Notes: generated by a model from the letters alone, not told the origin. A stretch of 64,000 nt of DNA from Corynebacterium humireducens NBRC 106098 = DSM 45392 (GCF_000819445.1 NZ_CP005286.1:2604001-2668000), one strand, 5' to 3'; numbered from the stretch's first letter, positions 34,739 through 43,605 are shown. Program-made: numbers and translations.

Positions 34739-34753
34739 CCACCGGGGGAATCC

Positions 34754-36013
34754 TTGCTCGCCACGATCACCGAGCCGTCCACACTCACCGACCGCCAGCT
34801 GACCACCTCGATCACCCACGCCCACCGCAACCTCACCCGCCACAAGGCCGCCTTCATCCTCCACCTCGCCGAGTTCGACCACCGTGGCCTGGGTGGTTCC
34901 GCCGGCACCGTCTCCTGGGCGGTACGCACCCAGGACCTGTCCCGGCGCACCGCCTTCGAGTACCTCCAGGTGGGTCGCGCGCTCCGCGACTTCCCCCTGC
35001 TCGCCCACCACTTCTCCGAGGGGGAGCTCTCCTACTCCAAGGTGCGCCTCCTCCTGCCGCTCCTGACCGCCGAGAACGAGGCCGAGCTGGTCGCCCTCGC
35101 CCTCGCGCACCTGTTCACCGAGCTGGAGACCCTGCTCGCCGGTCACCCACGGCCCAACGGACGCCCACGGAAGGCGCGGAACCGCCTCTCGGTGACCGTG
35201 GACGAGGACAACGGTGGGCTGAGGTTCTGGGGCGCCCTCGACGCTGAGCGCGGGGCCGAGTTCCTCGCCGCCCTGAAGAGCGCCGAACTGGCGCTGGGCG
35301 GGCAGGACTCCGCAGGCCCGGACTCCTCCACCACCCGTTTCGGCGTACCCACCAGCACCAGCCTCGTCGGGTCACTCATCAGCCTCTGCCACCTGGCGCG
35401 GACCAACCCGGAGGCGAAGACGACGGCCCCGGGCGCACAGGTGAACATCATCATCGACTCCGACGACCGCGCACGGATCCCGGGACAGCCCGCCGCCACC
35501 ACCCCGGACCTGCTGCGCAGCATCCTCAACGGCTTCCTCTCCCTGCAGATCCGCGACGCCCGCGGACGCATCCTCCACCTGGGCCGCAGTTCCCGCCTGC
35601 TCAACCGCGCCCAGGAGAAGGCGCTGCTCACCCGCTGGAATCACCGCTGCGCCACACCCGGCTGTCCGTGCACCCGCTGGCTCGAGTTCCACCACATCGT
35701 CGCCTGGGCCGCCGGGGGCGGGACCGACCTCGAGAACCTCATCCCGCTGTGTTCCACGCACCACGCGATGGTCTCCAACGGGGAGCTGGTCATCGTGCCG
35801 GACGAGGTCGATCCGAGCCTCCTGCGATTCCGCTTCCCCGGCGGAGAGTCCTACACGTCGGTGGACAACGGGCCCGCGATGCTGGATCTGGCGATGGGGC
35901 AGCACGCCGACAGCTACTCCCACGGGCCCGTGCCGAAGGGCGATGAGGAGCTTCTCGACGTCTGGGAGCACCAGGACACCTTCGACGACATCACCCCAGT
36001 TCAGACGCCATAA
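34754..36013 (+). CDS. DUF222 / HNH endonuclease-domain protein (13E12 family)
   Basis: A 419-residue protein: N-terminal DUF222 helical domain (about 10-300; AGTVSWAVRTQDLSRRTAFEYL, ELSYSKVRLL), and a C-terminal HNH domain at about 300-350 with CATPGCPC, the catalytic HH in FHHIVAWAAGGGTDLENL and CSTHH; all metal and catalytic positions are present. These genes are multicopy in Actinobacteria and related to REP13E12 elements, with poorly known function. The start is TTG 34754, preceded by GGGGGAA. The gene is flanked by inverted copies of the 20-bp palindrome, the right one 1 bp after its stop. Confidence 0.82.
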   Translation: MLATITEPSTLTDRQLTTSITHAHRNLTRHKAAFILHLAEFDHRGLGGSAGTVSWAVRTQDLSRRTAFEYLQVGRALRDFPLLAHHFSEGELSYSKVRLLLPLLTAENEAELVALALAHLFTELETLLAGHPRPNGRPRKARNRLSVTVDEDNGGLRFWGALDAERGAEFLAALKSAELALGGQDSAGPDSSTTRFGVPTSTSLVGSLISLCHLARTNPEAKTTAPGAQVNIIIDSDDRARIPGQPAATTPDLLRSILNGFLSLQIRDARGRILHLGRSSRLLNRAQEKALLTRWNHRCATPGCPCTRWLEFHHIVAWAAGGGTDLENLIPLCSTHHAMVSNGELVIVPDEVDPSLLRFRFPGGESYTSVDNGPAMLDLAMGQHADSYSHGPVPKGDEELLDVWEHQDTFDDITPVQTP

Positions 36014-36014
36014 A

Positions 36015-36034
36015 GAGTGCGCAGCTGCGCACTC
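36015..36034 (-). repeat. 20-bp palindromic repeat, copy D
   Basis: The same perfect palindrome; its directional flank (TTTATGGC, later CTGGGG) lies on the left when read on the minus strand, so it is inverted relative to copy C. It separates the convergent HNH and TPP enzyme genes. Confidence 0.85.
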
Positions 36035-36042
36035 TCCGACCC

Positions 36043-37521
36043 TCAGACCCCCGACAGGAAGGGAGCCACCACCAACCGCGACACCCGGCAGTCGAGGACC
36101 CAGACGCCGGGCACACCCTCCGCGAGCCACTCGCCGGCCGCCGCCAGGTCCCCCAACGTGTGCACCACCGTGCCGCGCGCCCCGAACGCACCGAACACCT
36201 CCGTGAAGTCGACCTCGGGGATCAGCATCGGCTCCTCCGGCACGCCCTGCGACGCGTACTGGTGGATCTCGGCGCCGTAGGCGGCGTCGTTGACCACCAC
36301 GATGACGCACCGGCCGCCGGTGTCGTGGACGCGACGGATGACGGACTCGGCGTCGGCAAGCGCCATGAGGCCACCGCCGTCGCCGGTGACCAGGACGGTC
36401 AGCCGCTCGCCGGCGGCCTCGACGACTCCGACGGCGGCGCCGAGGCCGAGGCCGATCGTCTCGAAGCCGGTGCCCACGAGCACCAGGTGGTCCGGCGCGG
36501 GGACGTCGAGGTACATGCACGGCCAGGCGATGAAGTGGCCGCCGTCGGTGACCACGACGCGTTCACGCGGCAGGAGTTCGTTGAGTCGCGTAAAGAGCGT
36601 GCGCGGATCGAGCCGCCCGTCGGGGGCGAGTTCAGCGCCCTCGGCATGGGTGGTGCGCACCGGCGCACGCTTCACGACGCCGCCCTCCCCGGTCAGCTCC
36701 GGAAGCATCTCCTCGACGGTGCCGCGGAGGGGAGTGTCGATGCGTGGGGTGGTGGGGGAGTGGGGGTCGATCTGGATGACGTGTGCGTCAGGTCCAAAGG
36801 AGCCACCCTCGGTGAAACGGTTGAGGGACGCACCGAGGACGAGAACCACGTCGGCCTCCCGCATCGCGGCACGGGCTTCGGGGGCGGCGAAACCACCGCA
36901 GATGCCGAGGTCCCGGACGCCGGAGGCGCCGTCGAAGAAGCCTTTTGCCGGGGCGGTGGTGGCGACGTCGGCACCCCAGGACTCGGCCAGGGCGATGACC
37001 TCCTCGCGGGCCTCGACCGCCCCGCGGCCGGCGACGATCAACAGCTGTTGAGCACCACTGAGCAGGGACGATACCTCACCCGGAGAGTCCGAATCGGGCG
37101 TATCGGCGCCCTCCCACGGCAGGAAGAGCACCACCGGAACGGACTCCTCCAGCGCCACGCGCACAGCCACGGAGGGATCCGTCTCCACCCGCGCCCCACA
37201 CGCCCGGGCCAGCGCTGCGTGGTCCACGGTCTCCGTGGAACCGGCGACGAGGAGGAGTGGGGAGCGGGAGATGGCGGCGTCGATAAGCGGGGTGAGGGCG
37301 TTGGTGAAACCCGGGCCGTAGGTGGTCGTGGCGACCGCCAGGCGCCGCGTCGTGCGCTGGAAGGCATCGGCGGCGGCCACCGCGGCGGCCTCGTGACGCA
37401 CCGAGATGACGGAGACGCCCTGCTCCGCGAGTTCGCGGATGAACAGGGCGTTTCCGTTGCCCATCAGGCCGAAGACGGTGTCTGTGGCGGCTGCCACCAC
37501 CTGCGCGGCCTCCCGGTGCAC
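36043..37521 (-). CDS. Thiamine-diphosphate-dependent enzyme, acetolactate synthase-like
   Basis: A 492-residue protein with the three-domain fold of the acetolactate synthase/benzoylformate decarboxylase superfamily. The ThDP-activating Glu is in VRHEAAAVAAADAF (about residue 43), the central Rossmann-like domain covers about 160-300, and the ThDP/Mg2+ motif is GDGGGLMALADAESVIRRV with VVVNDAAYG. No FAD-specific feature can be judged. Substrate unknown. GTG 37521 starts 4 bp after the leuS stop, so it is probably translated from the leuS transcript. Confidence 0.78.
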   Translation of the reverse strand: MHREAAQVVAAATDTVFGLMGNGNALFIRELAEQGVSVISVRHEAAAVAAADAFQRTTRRLAVATTTYGPGFTNALTPLIDAAISRSPLLLVAGSTETVDHAALARACGARVETDPSVAVRVALEESVPVVLFLPWEGADTPDSDSPGEVSSLLSGAQQLLIVAGRGAVEAREEVIALAESWGADVATTAPAKGFFDGASGVRDLGICGGFAAPEARAAMREADVVLVLGASLNRFTEGGSFGPDAHVIQIDPHSPTTPRIDTPLRGTVEEMLPELTGEGGVVKRAPVRTTHAEGAELAPDGRLDPRTLFTRLNELLPRERVVVTDGGHFIAWPCMYLDVPAPDHLVLVGTGFETIGLGLGAAVGVVEAAGERLTVLVTGDGGGLMALADAESVIRRVHDTGGRCVIVVVNDAAYGAEIHQYASQGVPEEPMLIPEVDFTEVFGAFGARGTVVHTLGDLAAAGEWLAEGVPGVWVLDCRVSRLVVAPFLSGV

Positions 37522-37525
37522 GGGG

Positions 37526-40363
37526 CTACTTCACCACCAGGTTGACCATGCGGCCCGGGACCACGATCTGCTTGATGAGGTTCTTGCCGGCGACGGCCTC
37601 GGCGATACGCGGCTCCTCGAGGACGCGGGCGACGACGGCGTCCTGATCGGCGTCGGCCGGGACCATGACGCGGGCGCGGACCTTGCCGTTGATCTGGACG
37701 GGCAGCTCGATCTCGTCGTCGACGAGCCACTTCTCGTCGAACTCCGGGAAAGGCTCGAAGGCGACGGTGTCGGTGTGGCCGAGACGCTTCCACAGCTCCT
37801 CCGCGATGTGCGGGGCAACCGGGGCGACCATGATGACCAGCGGCTCGACGGCGGCGGTGGGCACGGCGTCGGGGTAGGTCTTGGTCAGGTAGTTGACGTA
37901 CTCGATGAGCTTGGCCACGACGGTGTTGACACGCAGGTTGTCGTAGTCGTCACGGACGCCCTCGATGGTGCGGTGGAGCTGCTTGTTGTCGTCGTCGCTG
38001 AGAGGGAGGTCCGCGGTGAGGGCGTCACCGGTCTCCTCGCTGACCACCAGACGCCACAGGCGCTGGAGGAAGCGCTGCGCGCCGACGACGTCCTTCGTCG
38101 CCCAGGGGCGGGAGGTGTCGAGCGGGCCCATGGACATCTCGTAGACGCGGAGGGTGTCGGCGCCGTAGTTCTCGCAGATGTCGTCCGGGGCGACGGCGTT
38201 CTTCAGGGACTTGCCCATCTTGCCGTACTCCTGGGTGACCTCCTCGTCGTTGTAGAAGAACCTGCCGTCCTTCTCCACGACCTCCTCGGCCGGCACGTAG
38301 ACGCCACGGGCGTCGGTGTAGGCGTAGGCCTGGATGTAGCCCTGGTTGTACAGGCGGCGGTACGGCTCGACGGAGGTGACGTGGCCCAGGTCGTAGAGGA
38401 CCTTGTGCCAGAAACGGGAGTAGAGCAGGTGCAGCACGGCGTGCTCGACGCCGCCGACGTAGAGGTCGACGCCGCCGCAGTCACCGTCGAACTGCGGGCC
38501 CGTCCAGTAGCGCTCGTTCTCGATGTCGACGAGCGCGTCGTCGTTGTTCGGGTCGATGTAGCGCAGCTGGTACCAGGAGGAACCGGCCCACTGCGGCATG
38601 ACGTTGGTGTCGCGGGTGTAGATCTGCGGGCCGTCACCCAGGTCGAGCTCGACCTCGACCCACTCCTTCGCCTTGGCCAGCGGGGGCTGCGGCTCGGAGT
38701 CGGCGTCGTCCGGGTCGAAGGAGACCGGCTTGTAGTCCTCCACCTCGGGCAGCTCGATGGGGAGCATCGACTCGGGGAGGGCGTGGGCCTGGCCCTGCGC
38801 GTCGTAGACGATGGGGAAGGGCTCGCCCCAGTAGCGCTGGCGGGCGAACAGCCAGTCGCGGAGCTTGTACTGGATCTTCTCTGTGCCCTTGCCTTCGGCG
38901 ACGAGCCACGCGATGGTGCGCTCGATGGCGTCGGCCTTGTTCAGACCGTTGATGTCCAGGCCCTCCTGGTTGGCGGAGTTCACCAGGGTGCCGTCGCCGG
39001 TCCAGGCGGCCTCGGTGACGTCGCCGCCGGCGACGACCTCGAGGATGGGCAGGCCGAAGACGGTGGCGAACTCGTAGTCGCGGTCGTCGTGGGCCGGGAC
39101 GGCCATGATGGCGCCGGTGCCGTAGCCGGTGAGGACGTAGTCGGCGATGAAGACCGGGATCTGCGCGCCGTTGACCGGGTTGGTGGCGTAGGCGCCGAGG
39201 AAGACGCCGGTCTTGTCCTTGTTCTCCTGACGCTCGACGTCGGACTTGGCAGCGATGGCCTGGCGGTAGGCCTCCACGGCCTCGGCCGGGGTGGCGGCAC
39301 CGTAGGTCCAGCGCTCGTCGGTGCCCTCGGGGAAGGCGTCGGCCACGAGGACGTCGACAAGCTCATGCTCCGGGGCGAGCACCATGTAGCTCGCGCCGAA
39401 CAGGGTGTCCGGGCGGGTGGTGAACACGCGGATCGTGTGGCCGGAGGCGTCGAAGTCGACCTCCGCGCCGCGGGAACGGCCGATCCAGTTGCGCTGCATG
39501 GACTTGACCTTCTCGGGCCAGTCGAGAAGCTCGAGGTCGTCGATGAGGCGGTCGGAGTACGCGGTGATGCGCATCATCCACTGGGAGAGGTTCTTCCGGA
39601 ACACCGGGAAGTTGCCGCGCTCGGAACGACCCTCCGCGGTCACCTCCTCGTTCGCCAGCACGGTGCCCAGGCCGGGGCACCAGTTGACCATGGAGTTCGA
39701 ACGGTAGACCAGGCGGAACTCGTCGAGGGCCTGCTGCTTCTCGACGTCATCCAGCTCGTTGTAGTCACGCCCGTCCTTCGTCTGCAGGGCACCGGACTCC
39801 AGCAGCGGGATGAGCTCGTCGATGCGGCGGGCCTTCTGCTGCTCCTCGTCGAACCAGGCGTTGTAGATCTGCAGGAAGATCCACTGGGTCCAGCGGTAGT
39901 ACTCCGGGTCGGTGGTGGCGATGGAACGGCGACGGTCGTGGCCCAGGCCGAGGGCGTCGAGCTGACGACGCATGTTCTCGATGTTGGCCATCGTCGTGGT
40001 GCGCGGGTGCGTGCCCGTCTGGATGGCGTACTGCTCGGCGGGCAGACCGAAGGCATCGTAACCCAGCGTGTGCAGGACGTTCCGGCCCATCATGCGGTGG
40101 AAGCGGGCGTAGACGTCCGTGGCGATGTAACCCAGCGGGTGACCGACGTGCAGGCCGGCACCGGAGGGGTAGGGGAACATGTCCTGGACGAAGAGCTTGT
40201 CCTTCGGCAGCTCCTGCCCGTCCGCGGGGGCGAGGTCGCCGACCGGGTTCGGGGCGTTGAAGGTGCCGTTGTCCACCCAGTACTGCTGCCAGCTGCGCTC
40301 AATGTCGTTGGCCAGTGAAGGGGTGTAACGGAACGCAGGGGTGGATTCACTCGGGTTCGTCAT
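37526..40363 (-). CDS. leuS: Leucyl-tRNA synthetase
   Basis: A 945-residue class I synthetase that charges tRNA-Leu. The HIGH motif is HVGH at residues 72-75 within [16 protein letters not shown]; the editing domain follows ([15 protein letters not shown] with the conserved Asp); the KMSKS loop reads KMGKS at about residues 715-719, a variant I would expect in this group. The C-terminus ends in [14 protein letters not shown] 40363 is 8 nt behind TACACT on the minus strand, so the mRNA is leaderless or nearly so; the longer frame upstream is rejected. The TPP enzyme gene follows after 4 bp. Confidence 0.96.
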   Translation of the reverse strand: MTNPSESTPAFRYTPSLANDIERSWQQYWVDNGTFNAPNPVGDLAPADGQELPKDKLFVQDMFPYPSGAGLHVGHPLGYIATDVYARFHRMMGRNVLHTLGYDAFGLPAEQYAIQTGTHPRTTTMANIENMRRQLDALGLGHDRRRSIATTDPEYYRWTQWIFLQIYNAWFDEEQQKARRIDELIPLLESGALQTKDGRDYNELDDVEKQQALDEFRLVYRSNSMVNWCPGLGTVLANEEVTAEGRSERGNFPVFRKNLSQWMMRITAYSDRLIDDLELLDWPEKVKSMQRNWIGRSRGAEVDFDASGHTIRVFTTRPDTLFGASYMVLAPEHELVDVLVADAFPEGTDERWTYGAATPAEAVEAYRQAIAAKSDVERQENKDKTGVFLGAYATNPVNGAQIPVFIADYVLTGYGTGAIMAVPAHDDRDYEFATVFGLPILEVVAGGDVTEAAWTGDGTLVNSANQEGLDINGLNKADAIERTIAWLVAEGKGTEKIQYKLRDWLFARQRYWGEPFPIVYDAQGQAHALPESMLPIELPEVEDYKPVSFDPDDADSEPQPPLAKAKEWVEVELDLGDGPQIYTRDTNVMPQWAGSSWYQLRYIDPNNDDALVDIENERYWTGPQFDGDCGGVDLYVGGVEHAVLHLLYSRFWHKVLYDLGHVTSVEPYRRLYNQGYIQAYAYTDARGVYVPAEEVVEKDGRFFYNDEEVTQEYGKMGKSLKNAVAPDDICENYGADTLRVYEMSMGPLDTSRPWATKDVVGAQRFLQRLWRLVVSEETGDALTADLPLSDDDNKQLHRTIEGVRDDYDNLRVNTVVAKLIEYVNYLTKTYPDAVPTAAVEPLVIMVAPVAPHIAEELWKRLGHTDTVAFEPFPEFDEKWLVDDEIELPVQINGKVRARVMVPADADQDAVVARVLEEPRIAEAVAGKNLIKQIVVPGRMVNLVVK

Positions 40364-40407
40364 GGTTAAGCAGTGTAGTAGGCGCGCGCACGGACGGACG
40401 GTTGAGG

Positions 40408-40602
40408 CTAGTTCGGACGCTCGAAGACCACGAGCAGGCCGTCGACACCTCCCGGACCGACCCGGCCCTTGACGTCGACGGACGTCATCGACTTGTAGAG
40501 CCACCCCTCCCGAGCCTGCTCGTTGAGGATCTTCTCCAGTTTCTTCCCGGACAGCTTGCCACCGATGAGTCCCTCACGGATCTCCACGACCTTGTACTCC
40601 AT
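40408..40602 (-). CDS. DUF4177 small protein
   Basis: A 64-residue protein of the DUF4177 type, with the characteristic YKVVEI start, a helix [18 protein letters not shown] and a C-terminal strand GLLVVFERP. Function unknown. ATG 40602 lies 7 nt behind TAGGCT (complement of 40610-40615), which overlaps the -10 box of the divergent neighbour by three bases. Confidence 0.8.
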   Translation of the reverse strand: MEYKVVEIREGLIGGKLSGKKLEKILNEQAREGWLYKSMTSVDVKGRVGPGGVDGLLVVFERPN

Positions 40603-40609
40603 GCCCGCC

Positions 40610-40618
40610 AGCCTAGAC
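40610..40618. promoter_or_regulatory. Overlapping divergent -10 boxes
   Basis: AGCCTAGACT contains TAGACT (40613-40618, rightward) and TAGGCT (complement of 40610-40615, leftward). They share CTA; each is 7-8 nt from its start codon, so only one strand can be opened by polymerase at a time. Confidence 0.6.
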
Positions 40619-40626
40619 TGACTGGC

Positions 40627-41046
40627 ATGGCCCCGTACCCGGCTGGTGAACTGATGCTGCGGCCGCTCCTCGTCGTCGTCGGAGCGGTGAGCCTGGCGCT
40701 CGGCGTCCTCGGCATCGTCCTGCCGGTCCTGCCGACGACGCCGTTCCTGCTGCTCAGCGCGTTCTGCTTCGCCCGCAGCTCGGAACGGCTGCACACCTAC
40801 CTGGTCAACCACCCCGTGCTGGGCGAGTACATCAGCAACTACCACGACGCCACGATGACACGCGCCCACAAGGTGCGCACGATCGTCATGCTGTGGCTGA
40901 GCATCGTGCTCTCGACCGGCTATCTCGCCTGGTCAGGCCGCACGATCCCGGCGGTCATCCTGCCGTTCATCGCGGCGGGGGTGACCGTCCACATCCTCAC
41001 CCTGCGCCCCCGGCGAGAGCCTCCAGCTCCGCCAGCTGAGCAGTGA
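40627..41046 (+). CDS. YbaN family (DUF454) membrane protein
   Basis: A 139-residue protein with the DUF454/YbaN pattern: LGVLGIVLPVLPTTPFLLLSAFCFARSSERLHTYL at about 26-60, NHPVLGEYI, and two C-terminal hydrophobic segments (about 90-107 and 111-130). The family is found in inner membranes; role unknown. ATG 40627 is the leaderless candidate; ATG at residue 10 is the alternative. The 3' end overlaps the convergent lipoprotein gene by 50 bp, where both frames read sensibly. Confidence 0.8.
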   Translation: MAPYPAGELMLRPLLVVVGAVSLALGVLGIVLPVLPTTPFLLLSAFCFARSSERLHTYLVNHPVLGEYISNYHDATMTRAHKVRTIVMLWLSIVLSTGYLAWSGRTIPAVILPFIAAGVTVHILTLRPRREPPAPPAEQ

Positions 41047-41542
41047 GCTTCTCGACGTGCCCCCGTCCCAGCTCCGCCACCTCCGCGTCGGCGCTCGCCG
41101 CCGCGTGCTCGGCGAAGGGCAGGATCTGCGTGATGTGGGTGCGCATCTGCGCGACGTAGGCGTCGGCACCGTCCCGGAGAAGGGCCTCCCGCTCCTGCTG
41201 GCGCAGGGCGCCGCCGTCGCGGGGGCCGTCGATGAGTTCGTTGAGTTCACCGATGAGCGGGCCGGTGTTCTGCAGGCGGTCCCGGGCGAAGGCCGTGACC
41301 TCCGCGGGCACCCCCGGGCGGTCCACGATCATGCCGCTGCGCTGCATCACCTGGCGGTGGTGGCCGAGCAGGGCGAGGAGGGCGTCGCGGTCGGCGGTGA
41401 CGGTCACGGTCTCCTCGACCGGCGCGGGCGTGTCCGCGGTGACCGTCTCGGTGACCGTCTCCGCCGGGAGAGTGGTGGCGTCCGGCCCGGCCGCGCAGCC
41501 GGCGAGGAGCAGGGGCAGCAGGAGGATCAGTCGACGAGCCAT
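40997..41542 (-). CDS. Lipoprotein of unknown function
   Basis: A 181-residue lipoprotein: signal peptide MARRLILLLPLLLAGC with lipobox LLAGC (Cys 16), a Thr/Glu-rich spacer, then a mostly helical domain containing HHRQVMQ and a His/Met-containing helix near the end (HITQILPFAEHAAAS). A distant DUF305-like fold is conceivable but not shown. The start overlaps the Rieske gene end by 16 bp, so the two are one operon. The end overlaps the convergent ybaN-like gene. Confidence 0.72.
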   Translation of the reverse strand: MARRLILLLPLLLAGCAAGPDATTLPAETVTETVTADTPAPVEETVTVTADRDALLALLGHHRQVMQRSGMIVDRPGVPAEVTAFARDRLQNTGPLIGELNELIDGPRDGGALRQQEREALLRDGADAYVAQMRTHITQILPFAEHAAASADAEVAELGRGHVEKLTAQLAELEALAGGAG

Positions 41543-41823
41543 ACGGTCTCACCCCTGACCTCAACCCGGTGGATCTTCATGGGGACGCGGGCCGGGTAGC
41601 GCACCGGGTCGCCGGACCGGAGGTTCCACAGCCCGTGGTGGAGGGGGCACTCGATGACGGCGTCCTCGTGGAGGGTGCCCGTCCTCAGCGACCACCCCAC
41701 ATGCGGGCAGCGGTCCTCGGTGACGTGGAAGTCGCCGTCGAGGTCGCGGATGAGGAGGAGGCCGTCGTCGAGAAGCAGCGTGCCACCGGGGGCGACGTCG
41801 TGGATCGAGGCGATGTCCTTCAT
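41527..41823 (-). CDS. Small Rieske [2Fe-2S] ferredoxin-type protein
   Basis: A 98-residue soluble Rieske protein with both ligand pairs, CPHVGW and CPLHHGLW, as in NirD-like and dioxygenase ferredoxins. It likely transfers electrons to an unidentified partner. I chose ATG 41823 because TATCAT (complement of 41831-41836) ends 7 nt before it; ATG 41832 would lie inside that box. No oxygenase gene is adjacent, so the partner is elsewhere. Confidence 0.82.
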   Translation of the reverse strand: MKDIASIHDVAPGGTLLLDDGLLLIRDLDGDFHVTEDRCPHVGWSLRTGTLHEDAVIECPLHHGLWNLRSGDPVRYPARVPMKIHRVEVRGETVWLVD

Positions 41824-41871
41824 GCCCACCATGATAGCGGCACCGGACAGACAGCTTGGTCTATCCGGGGG

Positions 41872-43074
41872 TCAGTGCGGAGCCTCCTCGGAGACCGTCG
41901 CCGGAATCTTTCCCCGCGCGAAGCGGTTCACGATCATCGCGATCGCACCGTCGCCGGTGACGTTCGCGGCCGTGCCGAAGGAGTCGACCGCGATGTACGC
42001 GGCGATCATGAGGGCGACCTGGGCGTCCGTGAAACCCAGCATGGAGCTGAGCAGGCCGACGGCCGCCATGATCGCGCCGCCCGGCACACCCGGCGCGGCG
42101 ATCATCGTGACGCCGAGCATGAGGACGAAACCGATCGCCAGACCCGCGGACACGTCGAGGCCCGCCATGTGCACGATGGCGAAAGTGTAGAGGCCGATCT
42201 TCATCATCGAGCCGGCCAGGTGGATCGTCGCGCACAGCGGGACGACGAAACCGGCCACGTTGACGTCGACGCCGTTACGCACCGTGGAGGCGTAGGTGAC
42301 CGGGATCGTCGCCGCGGAGGAGGAGGTGCCCAGGGCGGTGGCGTAGGCCGGCAGCATCGTGCGGAAGGCCCCCAGCGGGTTACGCCCCGTGACGGCACCC
42401 GCCACGGTGAACTGGACAGCAAGGAACACGAACGTCATCACCACGGACAGCAGCAGCACCTTGCCGAAGGCCAGCATCGTGTCCATGAGGTTGCCGTTCA
42501 TGCCCATCGACAGGAACATGCCGAAGATGAACACCGGCAGCAGCGGGATGATGAACGCCGAGATCACCTTCATGACCACCCGCTCCAGGTCACGGGACGC
42601 CTTGTAGAGGGTGTCCGACTTCACCGCCGTCATCGACAGGCCCACCGCGAAGGCCAGCAGCAGAGCGGTCATCACCTCGAAGGGTGGGGTCATCTGGATC
42701 TCGAAGTAGGGGACCAGCCCGCCCTCCCCGACATCGGTGGCCTGCACCTCCTCCTGTCCCGCGAGCAGCCACGGGTACACCGCCCGGGCGACGACGTAGG
42801 CGAGGATGCCGGAGAGGATCGTCGACAGGTAGGCGATGCCCGTGGTCACGCCGAGCCACCTGCCCGCCCCGCGCCCCAGGCCTGCGATGGCCGGGGTGAT
42901 GAGCGCGAAGATGAGGACGGGGACGAAGAAGCCGAGGAACCCGCCGAACAGACCGTTGAAGGTGGCGAAGATCCGGGCGAGCCAGTCGGGGAAGAAGAGG
43001 CTGCACACGATGCCCAGGACGATCGCGAGGATCACCCGGAACAGCAGCGATGAAGTCAGGCGTTTCAGGTCCAT
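41872..43074 (-). CDS. Dicarboxylate/amino acid:cation symporter (DAACS family)
   Basis: A 400-residue transporter with eight membrane helices and two hairpin loops. The serine-rich hairpin LGTSSSAATIPVTY, the helix-7 region and the second hairpin MIAAPGVPGGAI are typical. The usual NMDGT motif of glutamate transporters is replaced by HLAGSMMK, which places it in a sub-branch similar to SstT/YhcL-like proteins and leaves substrate open (small neutral or acidic amino acids). Divergent from the SdpI-like gene. Confidence 0.85.
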   Translation of the reverse strand: MDLKRLTSSLLFRVILAIVLGIVCSLFFPDWLARIFATFNGLFGGFLGFFVPVLIFALITPAIAGLGRGAGRWLGVTTGIAYLSTILSGILAYVVARAVYPWLLAGQEEVQATDVGEGGLVPYFEIQMTPPFEVMTALLLAFAVGLSMTAVKSDTLYKASRDLERVVMKVISAFIIPLLPVFIFGMFLSMGMNGNLMDTMLAFGKVLLLSVVMTFVFLAVQFTVAGAVTGRNPLGAFRTMLPAYATALGTSSSAATIPVTYASTVRNGVDVNVAGFVVPLCATIHLAGSMMKIGLYTFAIVHMAGLDVSAGLAIGFVLMLGVTMIAAPGVPGGAIMAAVGLLSSMLGFTDAQVALMIAAYIAVDSFGTAANVTGDGAIAMIVNRFARGKIPATVSEEAPH

Positions 43075-43112
43075 GTCAGGAATCTACCCCCGCAGGGTTA
43101 GACTCCTGGGTT

Positions 43113-43562
43113 ATGACCGTCATCGCTGTGATTCTGCTCGTCCTCGCCGGGGCCCTGCTGCTTTTCGGCGTGCTCTCCTGGGCGCGGAAACTGCCGGGCA
43201 ACGCGATCTTCGGCCTGCGTGTCCCGGAGGTCCGTAAGTCGGAGGAGGCCTGGCGCGCCGCCCACGCCGCCGCCGGCCCGATCTGGACCTTCGGTGGCGT
43301 GGCCCTGCTCTTCGGCGCCATGCTGGCCTTCGTCAGCGGTGGCTGGATGTGGGTGTTCACCGTGGTGACCCTCCTCGTCGCCCTGGTGGCGCTCTCCCTC
43401 GGCGCCAACGTGGGCGCTCGGACCGCCTCGCTCATCGAGGACTCCGGGGACTCCGAGGAGGGCGGCTGCGGCCAGGACTGCAACTGCGGGGCACCCGCCG
43501 AGACCCCCGCCGTGGACCTCGCCGCCCTCCGGAAGGCCGCCTCCGAGGCAGATAAAGCGTAG
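43113..43562 (+). CDS. SdpI-family membrane protein with C-terminal Cys cluster
   Basis: A 149-residue protein with three membrane segments (about 3-24, 53-72, 76-98) and the SdpI/YhfL motif GNAIFGLRVPEVRKSEEAWRAAHAAAG. SdpI is an immunity protein in Bacillus, but most family members are of unknown role. The cytoplasmic tail has a Cys cluster (GGCGQDCNCG) that could bind metal, unusual for the family in my memory. TAGACT lies 8 nt before the ATG. The trp promoter begins right after the stop. Confidence 0.78.
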   Translation: MTVIAVILLVLAGALLLFGVLSWARKLPGNAIFGLRVPEVRKSEEAWRAAHAAAGPIWTFGGVALLFGAMLAFVSGGWMWVFTVVTLLVALVALSLGANVGARTASLIEDSGDSEEGGCGQDCNCGAPAETPAVDLAALRKAASEADKA

Positions 43563-43568
43563 GAGGAC

Positions 43569-43596
43569 TTGCGGAGTCCACCTCCGCGCATTAACG
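43569..43596 (+). promoter_or_regulatory. trp operon promoter
   Basis: TTGCGG (43569-43574) and TTAACG (43591-43596), 16 bp apart. The start point should fall at or just before the trpL start codon at 43606, so the leader peptide may itself be read without an untranslated leader. Confidence 0.6.
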
Positions 43597-43605
43597 TTTC
43601 CTCCT

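Larger units (their letters stand above)
34446..34753. other. 308-bp intergenic region with operators and a repeat
   Basis: No gene seen. It holds two CsoR-like elements (34480-34495 and 34540-34555), palindromic repeat copy C (34631-34650), a TACGGT box (34709-34714) and a LexA-like site (34723-34738) for the HNH gene. Confidence 0.6.

Noticed and set aside
36043..37521. Calling the TPP enzyme ilvB
   Set aside because: It is shorter than acetolactate synthase catalytic subunits, has no ilvN beside it and its substrate residues cannot be judged by eye.
37406..40318. 970-codon rightward open frame opposite leuS
   Set aside because: Reverse-frame shadow of leuS, whose class I synthetase motifs are all on the other strand.
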